A DNA stretch of 64,000 nucleotides from Linum tenue (lineage: Eukaryota > Streptophyta > Magnoliopsida > Malpighiales > Linaceae). Each line of letters opens with the position of its first letter. Positions within the stretch are counted from its first letter, which is position 1. A model generated the notes under the pieces. The model made no database searches. It saw only the letters and a program-made list of their open reading frames with translations, and was not told the DNA's origin. The stretch lies in the NCBI GenBank assembly GCA_946122785.1, contig CAMGYJ010000002.1:20062492-20126491 (forward strand), written 5' to 3'. Below are positions 21,161 through 33,679 of the stretch, one piece after another. The translations under genes were made by a program, and so were the position numbers.

Positions 21161-22109
21161 TTTTGTAGTTACTCTGCCCGGTTTTAAACTTATGGATTAG
21201 GAAGTGTGCCGCCACTCTTGTCAGTTGGCATCTTTCCCAGTATTTTCCAATGGTTGAATTGTCGACCGCTTGTCAACGTCTTTTAGTATATAAGTTTCAG
21301 CATTGTGTTCCACTGTGGTTGCCTTTTTTTTGCTGCTTGTCATGCACTTGCATTTCACACTGTTTTTTTGCAAGCAGTACTAGGGAAAGATGACTCGGTT
21401 TGTTTGGCTCTGTCCTGTGTATGTGGCTATGACATTCCCCTCTTTACTTGCTCCCAATAACATCTGCAGAGGTGTATTTTTTTCCGGTGCCTATTACTTC
21501 TCCGCCTACACGGCCCAAGCCTCCCTCTTCTAACTTGCATTAAATGAAACCCATCATATCCTACTGATCATCATTAGTTTATTCCCTATCCTATCTGACA
21601 ACTTTTCTATCTTATGTCATGCCCTCTACTTTTACTTCCATCATTTCTATATTTAGTTGCCAGATACAACTATTCATCATCTTCCCCTCAATCACATCCA
21701 TTACTGTTGTCTTTGTTCTCAAACAAAGGTACTATGTTCTTAAATGCTTTTTCATGTATGCTTCTCCCTACACGTCATATGGGGACCATAATGACTGTTT
21801 TGTATATTGCCATCTTCATTATTATTCACATGCTTCCTTTTTACTTCAGGTTTGTGCGCACTTTCTGGGTTTTCCGCTTAACTCCACAAGTAATGGTAAG
21901 CCATCAATTTTGTCAATGATTATCCTCTTGCATCGTGTATCCTATTTTTCCTAGAATATTTTGCTAGACTTTTTACTGGTATTCAATTCTTACCATTTCC
22001 ACTTTTCTCTGTATTTACTTACACTTTGTGGTTTAGTTTTTCGTCTGCCATTCAACCCTTTATTCTGCCTTCACTCTCTATTATGTCAACTTAGTCCTCA
22101 CTGTTTGTA

Positions 22110-25100
22110 TCGCTCTGTTCAGTCTTCTGCTGGCCAGTCAACCAATCCGATTCCTGATCGTTCAGTTAACAGGAAGCGCCGCCATGTCATGATTGCTCCT
22201 TCTTTTACTCCACCAACACCTCGTTCAAATTTACCTCAACGGCGCCGTGTCTCCAGGCTTGACCGTCGTTCACGCCTGTGTCCTCTTTTAGAAGATGAAC
22301 CAGACTGTACCATAACTGGCCAACCATCATCTATTCCAGAGATCCCCAGTGATCCTCCATAGTCTCCATCTGCCGGGCCTTCCACTGCTCCTCCACTGCT
22401 CCTCCACTCACACCCGTCCCATCTATTTTGCCTGCTCGACAGCCTCAGTTTACTCGAACAATCACTCATGGCTTACCTGATTATGAATGCCAATTTTGTG
22501 GTGCTCGCTTTTGGTACGAGGAAAGGCTTTCTAGACATCGCTCAACTGCACATATCTACACTATGTGCTGCCAAAAGGGTCGAGTTCGACTCCCTTTCCT
22601 TTAAGAAACTCCTCCTTATCTCGAACAACTGCTGGGGATCAATGGTGGACCAATGGCTGCCCACTTCCGAGAACATATTCGGTCGTACAACGCTGCCTTT
22701 TCTTTTACGTCATTTGGAGCCCAACTGGATGCACGTGCTTCTCGGACACATGGCCCGTATTCATTTGTCATTTGCGGTGAGAATTATCAACGCATGGGTT
22801 CTTTGCTTCCAGTAGACGGGCAGCGTCCGAGGTATTCACAATTGCATGTATTCGATCCCCACACTGAACTTGCTGATAGGCTGCACCATTTTTCACTGTC
22901 GGATGCTTCTCTCAGGCCCGATATTGTATCTGGCCTTATGAAGTTATTTGACGTTACCAATGAATTGGTTAAGTCATTCAGGAGATATCGCAACCAACTT
23001 GCTGATCCAGTGACTGCAAATATGAGACTACGAATAGTCGGAGCTAGAGACACTACAAATCGGCAGTATGACCTCCCAACAGGTTCTGAACTGGCAGGCT
23101 TAATTCCTGGGGATTTTGTTCCTGACAAGGGGGAGCGAGACATCATTATCGATCACCACTCTGAAGGTCTCAAAAGAATTACAAGTGTCAATCCTAAGTT
23201 TGATGCATTGCATTTCCCTGTGCTTTTTCCATATGGAGAAGATGGCTTCCACGTCAAGATACCGTATGATCCAGTACATGTACCGCCAACTTTGAAGCGC
23301 AAGTATATAACTCAACGTGAATATTATGCATTTCGTCTACAACATAAGGATGATGAAGGACAAACATTGATGCGTGGAGGAAAAGCTTTGCAGCACTATA
23401 TAGTTGGTGCATTTTCCACCATTGAACAAAACAAGCTTTATTATTTAAGCACTCATCAGGAAGAACTTCGTGCTGAGTTGTATCAGGGTCTCACGGACGC
23501 TTTTGACAGAGGTGATGTTACAGGTGATGATGTTGGGCATGTTGCCCTTCCATCATCCAATACTGGCAGTCCTCGGTACATGAAACAGTTATACTTAGAT
23601 GCAATGGCTGTTGTTCATCATCATGGCAGTCCGGATCTTTTCATTACCTTTACCTACAACTCTCAGTGGCCCGAAATAGCAGAATCGTTTCATGATCTGT
23701 GCGGATCCAAAAGTGAGTTGAAACCACAGATAATTGCTTGAGTTTTTCGAATGAAACTTAATGCTCTTGAGGATGAGCTTACTAGGTCACAATTTTTTGG
23801 AAAAACAGTTGCAGGTTTGCCTTACCATTGTCCATACCGCATGTTTCATCACTTTTATTTTTCATGGAACTACTTTTTGATGTACGTGCCTTTCATACAT
23901 TGCAAACGTCCCTTTGCCCTTCTTTCTGTTATGGTTCCAGTTCATGAAAACCATGTCGTACTAACTTTGTTAGTATAGAAATTGACTTCCTAATTCTTAG
24001 TAATATTGATGTTACCAGTTTGGTCTTACCATCTACCGTGTCTGGTATCCACATGAATGTTACAGTTTTATCATTTGCAGTATTTTATCATTGGGTATAC
24101 GTTAATCTGCTTGGTTCATTCATTTTGTGCTATCATGTCTTTATTGTCGATAGTTCTAACTAATTTCCAATATGTTCCTTTGCCTTCTTTTAGCGGAAAG
24201 GTATCAAAACAGTAGAGTTTCAGAAAAGAGGTCTACCTCACGTTCACATTCTGTTGTGGCTGGATGAGAAGCACAAAATTCACCTGCTGACATCGATGCG
24301 ACGATTACTGTTGAATTGCCGGATCCAGAACAAGATCCACTTGGCTATGAAATGGTGACAAAGTTCATGCTTCATGGTCCGTGTGGTTCTGATAATCCAT
24401 CCAATGTTGCATGAAAGACGGCTCATGTTCAAAATTCTTTCCCAGGCGTATCAGCTGCAAAAGGATCAGCTATACTTGATAATAGGTACATTGTTCCGCA
24501 TAACAGAAACTTGCTTGTCCTCTTCCAAGCTCATATAAACGTTGAACTTTGCCACCAAGGACGTTTGATTAAGTACCTCTTCAAATATATCACCAAAGGG
24601 CCAGATCATTCTATGGTGGTTGTAGAGAGTCATGATTAGCCCTCTTCCTCCTCAACTGTGACCGGACCCCCTCCACCAATTGATGAGATAAGACAATACT
24701 TAGATTGCAGAAGTTTGTCATCATATGAAGCAGCCTGGCGTATCTTTGAATTCCCTATCCACGAGAGAACACCGCCTGTCCAGCACTTGTGTGTGCATCT
24801 CGAAGGGAAACATCGCGTTCCTTATAGAAAGAAACAGAGACTATCACGGATTCTTGCACGCGATGCTGTTTCAGAGACTACTCTCACACAGTGGTTTTCT
24901 CTTAACCAACGGGACCCAGGTGCGCGGTCCTTGCTCTATGCAGAAACCCCAAACAAATATATATGGGATTTGAAGAAAAAAAACTGTGCTCAAAGGAAGA
25001 AAGGCTTTGCAATCACTCTTAGTTTATATTCATCCAGGTTGTGGAGATACTTTCTACCTCAAGCAACTTCTTACCAAGATTCGTGGGGCCCTTAGTTTTG

Positions 25101-26688
25101 CTGATCTACGTACAGTTAATGGATTCCCATGTCGCACGTATCAGGCTGCTTGTCATCGTCTCGGTTTATTGTCAAACGACGATGAATGGTTGCTTGTTAT
25201 CAAAGAGGTTAGCCAGTGGGGCATGTGTCGACTTCTTAGATATTTATTTGTCACAATGCTCATGTTCTGTGAACTATCTGATCCCCTAGGTCTTTTTGAT
25301 AAGACATGGGAATTTCTTTCGGATGATATAACATATCAGTGCCAGCGAGATGTTAGTTTCAACAAAAATCTTATTCCACCAGAATTGCCTAAAAATAAAC
25401 TATTGCGGGAACTGCAACGAATGCTAGATGGATATTCAGCAACTCTCTCACATTTTGGCCTCCCACTCCCAACAGCTGACCCTCCACTACATGATTTGCA
25501 ACCGCCTCCTGCACATGAACTGTATAGTCCTGTTTTGCCGGATGTTGACTCCGCAGTTCCTGTTCTCACTAGCTTGAATGAACAGCAGGCGCTGGCGTTC
25601 CAAATTGTCATAAATTCTGTTTTCCCTAATGAAATCAGATCTCCAAGTTTCTTTTTCCTTCATGGTCACGGAGGCACTGGTAAAACGTTCCTCTACAAGA
25701 CAATTCTTGGCCATATCAAGGAACTTGGCAAAATTGTTCTTGTCGTTGCTTCTTCGGGAATTGCCGCAACCTTGCTCCCTGATGCAACCACAGCTCATTC
25801 CCATTTCAAGATCCCCCTAGAAATTGACCATGGTTCTTCTTGCAATATAAAAAAAGGTACGCCACTTGCCAAGTTGATAGTTGATCCATCCCTCATTGTA
25901 TGGGATGAAGCCTCCATGGTTCATCAGTTGTCTTTTGAGGCAGTTGATCGCGCTTTGTGTGACATTATGAATGTCCCTTTGACCGGTGACCAGTATATAC
26001 CGTTTGGAGGAAAAACATTCATGCTTGGGGGAGACTTTGCCAGAATTTACCAATTGTGGCTGATGATGGGAGAGAAGAAAGTGTTGATGCATCCCTTACA
26101 CGCTCCTACTTGTGGCCTTTGTGTACTGTGCTCCACCTAACTCAGAACATGCGTGTAACTTCTAATACTGCATACCAGAGGCGAGTTTTTGGTGGCCAGA
26201 CCTTTGCAGAATGGACTCTTTCTCTTAGTGATGGATATGTTCCGGCAAGATCTCTTGCCAATAACCAACCACCTGATTGGATAGAAATTCCAGAACCTTT
26301 ATGATCCAGTCTACAGATGCGCCTATTGAGAAGATGACTTCTGAAATATATCCTGATTTCCCTCAAAGGTTTCACAGCAGCTTCATATCTGACTGAAAGA
26401 TCCATCGTGCCTCCAACAAACAGCAACGTCACAGAGATTAATACTCATATGCTTTCTTTGGTACCAGGCCCCATACAGACTTATTTCAGTAGTGACACAT
26501 TGCATATTAATGCAACCGATGCAGCACGAATTGAAGCCGAATATCCTACAGAATTCCTTAATACCCTGTCTTTCAACGGCTATCCAGAGCATCAGATTGA
26601 CCTTAAGGTCTTTACACCAATCATGTTGTTAAGGAATCTGAACCCAGCTATAGGTCTGTGCAATGGTACGCGCTTGATGATTGTCTAT
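22110..26688 (+). pseudogene. Helitron Rep-helicase, first part
   Basis: Order along the strand: a basic linker (VNRKRRHVMIAPSFTPPTPR), a zinc finger (ECQFCGARFWYEERL...MCCQKGRVRLP), and the Helitron-like N domain (AAHFREHIRSYNAAFSFTSF; LITFTYNSQWPEIAE-like near 23640). The HUH nuclease region (VEFQKRGLPHVHILLWLDEK, with HVH) follows after an intron of about 380 bp ending near 24193, then KYLFKYITKGPDHS. The SF1B Pif1-like helicase has Walker A (HGHGGTGKTFLYKT), LVASSGIAATLLP, Walker B (LIVWDEASM) and GGDF. Breaks: TAA near 22601, TGA at 23739-23741, stops near 24412 and 24640, a frameshift near 26045 and a TGA near 26302. The frame ends at NGTRLMIV, where a copia element interrupts it; the rest is at 31862-32257. 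Confidence 0.88.
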
Positions 26689-27210
26689 TTTTGGTATTTG
26701 CGGAAGTAATGGTAATTTAGGATCAACACAAAGGAAACAATAGGTGTTTAATCACTCAATTTATGCTTCACTCAAACAAACAAGGCCTTAACTTTTGGCA
26801 CTTGTTTTTTTACAAACACACACGCAGAGACTTCCTTTCTTTTCTTTTTGTTTTGTATGTCTCTGACTTCTTCTCTTCTGCCCATACGCAGGTACATATA
26901 TAAGCACATATAATTGTAATGAAATGCAATAAACAAAACACACCACATGCTCCTTCTCACCATGCAATAAACATAGACAACTAAATAATGCAAATGGCCC
27001 TTTCTTAAATGGGATGACAACTAACATGGGTGAACCTCTCTTTTAATTCACTTACATGCAGATGCATGTGGTCTTCAACCAAAGTTGCTCCATGCATTAA
27101 AAATGCCTCTTATCTTTACGTGGGTTGTATAATTTCATCACCATTGGCAGGTTGTGGGTTCATGATTGATTTTATAATTACCTTCAGTTATTGCGAATTA
27201 CCATTCAAAA
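26689..27210 (-). repeat. Copia 3' LTR
   Basis: Left copy in window coordinates, 3' in element orientation. In element orientation the start has mutated from TGTTGAATGG to TTTTGAATGG, next to the polypurine tract. Confidence 0.88.
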
Positions 27211-27260
27211 CCCCCGCTTAATTCGCAATCTGTAGTAGCTCTTTGAACTTCTCGAATTTC

Positions 27261-28074
27261 TCATGGATAACCGTTTGTCATGATATCTGATGGCTGGTCG
27301 TCGGCTTTGATAAATTCCATCACGATTAATCCTTTGTTGACGAGGTCTCGAATGAAATGATGACGCAACTCGATATGCTTCGATCTTGCGTGAAATACTG
27401 GATTTTTTGTCATGGCTATGGCTGACATGTTGTCACAATGAATAATGGTTGGACCATTTTCATTTTGCTGCAAATAATTAATTAATCTTTTTAGCCATAC
27501 CGCTTCGCACGATGCATCTGTAGCTGCGATATATTCTGCTTCCGCTGAAGATAATGCCACAGTTTTCTGCTTCTTTGAACTCCAAGAAATGGGTTTTGAA
27601 CCCAAACAGAATATGTACCCCGATATGATTTTTCGATCATCCAGTGATCCTGCCCAGTCACTATCGGTAAATCCAGCCATCTTGCTTTCTGCTTCTTTCT
27701 TGTATGTCAGGCCCAATTTCTTAGTACCTTGAAGATACCACAAAATTCTTTTGGTTGTTGCAAAATGAAGTTTGCTAGGTTCATTCATAAATCTTGATAT
27801 AAGACTTACTGAATGACATATCCGGCCTGGTATGTGTCAGGTATATGAGTGACCCGACGAGACTTCTGTACAGCTTTCCATCGACTTTTTCAGCTCCATC
27901 ATTGCGTTGTAATTTCTCGTTTAACTCCATTAGTGTTGAGATTGGTTTGCACGTTGCCATGTGAAATCTTTTCAGCATATCTTCGGTGTACTTCTCCTGT
28001 GAAATAAATATTTCTCCAGGTGACTGCTTCACTTGGATCCCAAGAAAATATTTCATGAGTCCCCCTTCCGTCAT
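27261..28074 (-). pseudogene. Copia RT tail and RNase H
   Basis: After a frameshift at about 28074 the RT thumb continues (GGLMKYFLGIQVKQSPGEIF, YTEDMLKRFHM, RSLVGSLIYLTHTRPDMSF). Another shift near 27785 leads to RNase H: ATKRILWYLQGTKKLGL, FTDSDWAGSLDDRKI, SSAEAEYIAATDASCEAVWL, CDNMSAIAM. The D and E positions of copia RNase H (DSDWAG, AEAEY, CDN) are visible. It ends at 27261. Confidence 0.88.
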
Positions 28075-30239
28075 CTCAAATTCTTCATCATGGTACTTTT
28101 GAATTCTTCGATCATATGTTGACTTGTACCTGTGTAAATCAAGTCATCAACATACAAACACATCATTAGAAAATATTTTCCTTCTCCCTTTTTGATGTAG
28201 AGAGATGGTTCACTCGGACTTCTTTGAAATCCGTTTTGCTGAAAATATCGATCAATTCTGTTGTTCCAGGCTCTCGGTGCTTGCTTCAGCCCGTATAAAG
28301 CCTTTCGGAGACGATAGACCTTGTCTTCTTCTCCTTTTTTCTCATAGCCTCGTGGTTGTTCCACATAGACTTCTTCTTCCAGTTCTCCATTCAAAAATGC
28401 TGATTTGACATCCAGCTGGTATACTAGTAACTCCAGTTGAGCAGCTAGAGCGAGAACTGTTCTGATGGTCTCCATCCTCGCTACTGGTGCATATGTCTCG
28501 TGAAAATCAATACCGGGTTGTTGTGAATAGCCTTTTGCCACCAGTCGAGCTTTGTACTTCTGGATAGTACCATCTTCATTGAATTTGATCTTATAGATCC
28601 ATTTGAGACCTATAACCGGCTTGTCATCCGGTTGATCAACAAGCTCCAATGTCTTGGTTTTCTCGATCATAGAAATTTCTGCATCCATCGCCTCGTTCCA
28701 AACTTCTTCTTTGGATGCTTCTTCAAAGACTTGAGGTTCACAAGAAAAATATGCATCATGACTTGTTTCATAAAATTCTCGCAAAGACCTTGTTTTTAAT
28801 GGAGGTGAATCCGAGTCTGTTACGACGTCTCTGAAGTCGTATCCTTCTGGGGTAGGTGCATAATTTCTTTCTGGACTTGCAACTGGATCTGGGTCGTTGC
28901 TGGTGTCTTCTAGAGTTTTTGAGTCCTCCAGAATTTCATAAATTGATGGAGATTGAGAAATTGGATTTTCCCAATGCCACTCCGCCATCTCATCAAAGAT
29001 CACATCTCGAGAAACCACCACTTCATTCTTTACTGGATTGTAAAGACGATAGCCTTTGGACTCATCACTGTAGCCAGTGAAGATAAGCTTCTCTCCCTTC
29101 TGGTCAAACTTGTCTAGGTTTGGGGTAGAGATATGTGCATAAGCTATGCACCCAAAGACTTTGAGGTGATTCACCTGTGGCCTCCTGTGGTGCCACGCAT
29201 GTATCGGTTTCTTGTTCCGACCTGCTTTGGTTGGTGATCTATTGAGGATGTAAATTGTTGTATTGACTGTTTCTGCCCACAAGTTGTTGGGAAGCTTCTT
29301 GGCTTTGAGCATACTTCTCGCCATCTCCACAATCGTGCGGTTTTTCTGTTCTGCCACGCCATTTTGTTGTGGTGTGTAACGAACCGTCAGCTGCCGTTTG
29401 ATTCCATTGTTGCGGCAATACTCCATGAATGGAGTATAAATAAATTCTCCTCCACGATCTGTACGGAGAGTTTTGATTTGATGGCCGCTTTCCTTCTCAG
29501 CTACTGCTTGGAATTGAAGAAACTTGGGAAAAGCTTCCGACTTTTGCTCTAGAAAGAATACCCACATAATTCTGGTGAAGTCATCTACAAATAGGACAAA
29601 ATATCTTTTACCGCTGAGTGATTGTGTTCGGGTTGGACCACATATGTCTGCATGTACCAACTCCAATGGCGCTTTTGCTCTCCAAAAAGTTTTAGGAAAT
29701 GGTAACCGATGCATTTTGCCATAAATGCATCCTTCACAGATCTTGTCTTTTCTATTGATCTGGGGAAGTCCCACCACCATATTTTTCTGCCTCAGCAATT
29801 TGAGGACCTTGAAGTTGAGATGACCGTATCTAAGATGCCATAGGAAGGATTGATCCATATTTTCACTCTTGAATGCTACTTCACCATTTTGTGACATAGC
29901 AAGAGAGAAAATTCTGTTGGAAGTCATCGGGACTTTGGCCACCATGAAATTGTCTGATTTGTTGATAATCTCACACACACCATTATCAAACAATAGCTTG
30001 TAATTTTTCATCATCAGGTTTCCCACGCTCATTAGATTGAGAGTTAGCTCCGGAACATACAAAACATCTCGAATGAGAGTTTTGTTGCCTTCTTCTATGC
30101 ATACAACAACTGTGCCTTTTCCTTCCACTTTTAGCTTCTTTCCGTCTCCCAACTTGACTTGAGAGCGGTATTGGTCATCGATGTCGGTGAAGGACTCCAG
30201 ATCTCCAGTCATGTGGTTACTGCAACCACAATCCACCAT
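28071..30239 (-). pseudogene. Copia protease, integrase and reverse transcriptase
   Basis: A 722-codon open frame. Protease motif reads MVDCGCSNHMTG where family members have DSG, a likely inactivating change. GAG-pre-integrase/zinc region: HLRYGHLNFKVL...CEGCIYGKMHRLPF. Integrase catalytic D in VHADICGPTRT, D in LRTDRGGEF and E in NGVAEQKNRTIVEMARS. RT: KARLVAKGYSQQPGIDFHET, LDVKSAFLNGELEEEVYVEQ, LKQAPRAW, and the catalytic MCLYVDDLIYTG. It is separated from gag by an in-frame TAA (30260-30258). It resembles TNT1/Tork-type copia polyproteins. Confidence 0.92.
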
Positions 30240-30257
30240 CCAGGGAAGCTGTGACTT

Positions 30258-31261
30258 TTACTCACCATTCAAGCATGATAAAGCCACTATATTGCTTTCT
30301 TCATTTTTGGTGCCGCTTGACTCGCCTTCTTCTTGCTTGTTCTGGAACCAGCAATCTCTCTGGGAGTGGTTTTGAATTCTGCACTTGGTGCACTTCAATT
30401 TACATTCTTTTGTTGCATGGCCCGCCTTTTTGCAAATTATGCAACTCGAGCCGGTGTAGCCTGATTTTTGTTTTTGATAATTTTGTCTGTTGTTTCCTCT
30501 GTAATTGGATCTTCCTCTTCCTCTCCCATGTGAGTTTCCCCCTCTCTGTCCTTGCTCCGATCTAGCATATTTACTTTCCGTCATGTTGACTTTTGACGAG
30601 AAAGCTTGCTCCAATGGCGGTTTGGTGAAGCGGCTCATTCTTTGCTCGTGTGCTACAAGTGAGCCCATCAACTCGCTCATTGGTAGATTTGCCAAATCTT
30701 TGGTTTCTTCAATGACAACAACAATATGCTCGAACTTTGATGACAAACTGCGGAGAATTCTCTCCACAATTTTTCTTTCTTCCATGACATCACCGGTGGC
30801 TTTGATCTGGTTGACTGTCTCCGCCACACGCGAATGAAAGTCTTTGATGGTGTCGGTTTCCTTCATCATCAAGTTTTCGAACTGGTTTGTCGCCTGATGG
30901 AGATAGACTTTTCATAACCTTGAAACTATTTACGCAAGACATCCCAAACTTCTTTGGCCTTTTTGATGCCATAGATTCTTGGGTAAATAGATTTTCTCAC
31001 TGCTTGCTGAATGATTCTCAAGGCGCTGGCATTTTGCTTGGCATTCTCCTTGTACTCCTTTGTCTGCTTGCCAGCTCGTTTCTTCGAGTCTTCATCATCG
31101 TCTTGAGGATCTTCATAGCCTTCTTGGACGATATCCCACAGATCTTGAGAGATGAAAATTGGTTCCATTTGGACACTCCAGTACTCGTACAATTCTCCAT
31201 CGAAAATGGGAATTTGATTAGAGGAGGTAGCAAACATGGTGTTTGAGGAAGTTGTTGCCAT
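30258..31261 (-). pseudogene. Copia gag, frameshifted
   Basis: Starts MATTSSNTMFATSSNQIPIF at 31261 and reads through FDGELYEYWSVQMEPIF and a copia UBN2-like region to about 30926. A frameshift follows, then DTIKDFHSRVAETVNQIKA, RSLSSKFEHIVVVIEETKD, and a zinc knuckle CIICKKAGHATKEC near 30440. It ends at the TAA at 30258, immediately followed in the same frame by the protease. Confidence 0.88.
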
Positions 31262-31339
31262 GGATTTTTTAGAAAATTGTGTAGGCTAGAAATTTGGGGA
31301 TTTTTTAGAGGAGAGAAGGGTATTAGCTCTGATACCAAA

Positions 31340-31861
31340 TTTTTTGGGTATTTGCGGAAGTAATGATAATTTAGGATCAACACAAAGGAAACAATTGGTG
31401 TTTAATTACTCAATTTATGATTCACTCAAACAAACAAGGCCTTAACTTTTGGCACTTGTTTTTTACAAACACACACGCAGAGACTTCCTTTCTTTTCTTT
31501 TTGTTTTGTATGTCTCTGACTTCCTCTTCTGCCCATACGCAGGTACATATATAAGCACATATAATTGTAATGAAATACAATAAACAAAACACACCACATG
31601 CTCCTTCTCACCATGCAATAAACTTATACAACTAAATAATGCAAATGGCCCTTTCTTAAATGGGATGACAACTAACATGGGTCAACCTCTCTTTTAATTC
31701 ACTTACATGCAGATGCATGTGGTCTTCAACCAAAGTTGCTCCATGCATTAAAAATGCTTCTTATCTTCACATGGGTTGTATAATTTCATCACCATTGGCT
31801 GGTTGTGGGTTCATGATTGATTTTATAATTACCTTCAGTTATTGCGAATTACCATTCAACA
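31340..31861 (-). repeat. Copia 5' LTR
   Basis: Right copy in window coordinates, 5' in element orientation. It begins TGTTGAATGG on the minus strand at 31861 and contains a likely TATA segment (ATATATAAGCACATATA on the plus strand near 31553). The primer-binding site follows at 31337-31326. Confidence 0.88.
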
Positions 31862-32257
31862 TCTATTTGGGTCACTATGTTATTAAGGGTCTCATAATGG
31901 GAGGTACATTTAATGGGAAAACTGTAGCTATTCCCAGAGTTGTCCTTAATATCAACGACAACCGCTGGCCCTTTGTGCTTAAACGACAACAATTCCCGGT
32001 TCGGCCTCTGCTACGCCATGACCATCAATAAAAGTAAGGGGCAAACATTACAGAGTGTTAGTGTTTACTTACCGAAACTTGTCTTTAGTCACGGTCAACT
32101 TTATGTTGCTGTATCTCGAGTCCGAACGGCTGCAGGTCTACGATTCCTCATTGTCAATGAACCAAACATCCCCTCAAACTACACTCGCAACATAGTGTAC
32201 CATGAGCCATTTAGTGGTCTTGGAAACACAACAGAGGTCACCACACTGCCACTGTAA
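31862..32257 (+). pseudogene. Helitron helicase C-terminus, past the copia insertion
   Basis: Continues the helicase: YVIKGLIMGGTFNGKTVAIP RV is followed, after a small frame change near 31985, by YAMTINKSKGQTLQSVSVYL and HGQLYVAVSRVRTAAGLRFL, helicase motifs V and VI. The frame ends at 32255-32257 (TAA). Joining 26688 to 31862 restores LMIVYLGHYVIKG-like sequence. Confidence 0.9.
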
Positions 32258-33056
32258 TGGTATGTTTCGGCCCTCCCAACAACCTTATTCCATTTTATTT
32301 TGACCACAACTTACATTTTGTCGTGTTCTTTGCAGTAGAGCTGTTACTCACCTTATCATCACTTAGATTTCATTTACGGTACCCTACACAGTAGAACAGG
32401 TCAGGAATCCTTCTTTTATATTCTCATCTTAAATAATTTGTACTCCTGAACCCCGCTACAGTCCCACTTACCAAGCTTCTCGCTTTTGCAGCGCTGGCTC
32501 ATCAGGACTTCAAACCTGTTTTTGTATGTTTATGCCCTGTTGTTCAAACACTCGCCACTCTTCCCTGTCATTGTTCACATTTCTACAGTTTGTTCTGCAA
32601 ACATCCTGACTGATACAAAAATTGCAGTTCACATAACCTTCCAGGTCAGATGTTTTTTTCAGGCATATTTGGTTGCTTACCTATGACTTCTTGTCTGATA
32701 TTTGATAGTTCAAGCTTTGTTCTTGTGTATATATCGCTTTTAATTTCCTTAATTCTTTGGAGTTCCTTATGCTTAGGACACGGAAAAAAAAGTCTACGGT
32801 CACGCCGTTTAAACATAGAAGTAGGAAATGAACCACTTCCCAACATTCTCTGTTGTGTCGATTATGGTTGTGTATTGAATGCTACATCATGTTGCTTTGC
32901 TAATATTTGTTGCCGACTTCGAAACTGCCCTCCATTTCTAGCGGTGCTTATTCTTCCAAACCCCTTGATGATTATGGATGGTCCTTATGTTCGTTGAAGC
33001 CATAGATATACATAACAAATCCAGACACCTCCAATGTTTTTCGACCTTCTACATTG
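32258..33056. other. Helitron 3' of helicase, no gene recognised
   Basis: AT-rich, with short frames only. It may include the helicase 3' untranslated region and the upstream part of the first OB-fold gene; I see no supported motif. Confidence 0.4.
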
Positions 33057-33660
33057 TGTATCATTTTTAACAGGCCCTCACCCAAACGGCCCAACCGTTC
33101 CCAATGGGCCAAACATTTAATAACTATCACCAACCACACAAGTCTCGTTAGAGCGCTAAGTCAGCCTTGCTCGTATTCACTCAAACTCACAAGTATGGAG
33201 AAATGCTCTAGAGATGAAAACTCTCAATTTCTGGATGAATGAAAAGTGGTGGAGAGGGCTGCTTATATAGGCATCCTCTCCACTAAGTACAATGTACATG
33301 GCCTTCATAAATGAACGAACCTAGATAGTCCCTCCATACATGAACCAGCCCCATACATGAATGTAATAAATGAGATACATGAATAAAGATAGAAAAGGGG
33401 GATGCATGTACATTGGTGCCTGAATCGGAAGATGCATGCATGTACTTGCATCCTTCTAGAATCTTCCGCGTAACATTCTCCCCCACTCAATCTCGCGACG
33501 CCCTCGTCGCGGACTCCGCATGAAATGCCTCAATCAAGTCTTTGTGACGCCATAGCGAAAGCTCCTTCTCCCATGTGATGTCGCTTTCTGGCCGTACTTT
33601 CCTTAGATGTTTCGCCGCAATCTCGGCCTACTTCCGCCCCTTCCAGCGATGCTGAGTTCA
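33057..33660 (-). mobile_element. Truncated chromovirus: chromodomain end, PPT and LTR
   Basis: On the minus strand, HLRKVRPESDITWEKELSLW and RHKDLIEAF resemble an integrase chromodomain, ending at a stop near 33508. GTGGGGGAGAA (polypurine tract) follows, then an LTR beginning TGTTACGCGG at 33475 and ending at about 33057 (TGATACA), 419 bp. A TATATAGG box is visible near 33268. Everything upstream of the chromodomain is missing, so only the 3' end of a Ty3/gypsy chromovirus remains. Confidence 0.65.
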
Positions 33661-33679
33661 CCGGTTCTCTGTGACCAGT

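Larger units (their letters stand above)
26684..31866 (-). mobile_element. Ty1/copia retrotransposon inside the Helitron helicase
   Basis: A near full-length element read on the minus strand. The 5-bp target duplication TCTAT is at 26684-26688 and 31862-31866. LTRs are about 520 bp each (26689-27210 and 31340-31861) and differ by about 15 substitutions plus a few indels by eye. The primer-binding site TGGTATCAGAGC (complement of initiator-Met tRNA) is at 31337-31326 and a polypurine GCGGGGG at 27217-27211. The order protease, integrase, RT, RNase H is the copia order. Coding sequence has several breaks, so it is non-autonomous. It splits the helicase between motif-IV-like sequence and motifs V/VI. 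Confidence 0.93.

Noticed and set aside
26772..27027. Small ORFs in the copia LTRs
   Set aside because: Present in both LTRs in regulatory sequence; no gene expected or recognised.
31326..31337. tRNA-like sequence TGGTATCAGAGC
   Set aside because: It is the copia primer-binding site; no cloverleaf around it.
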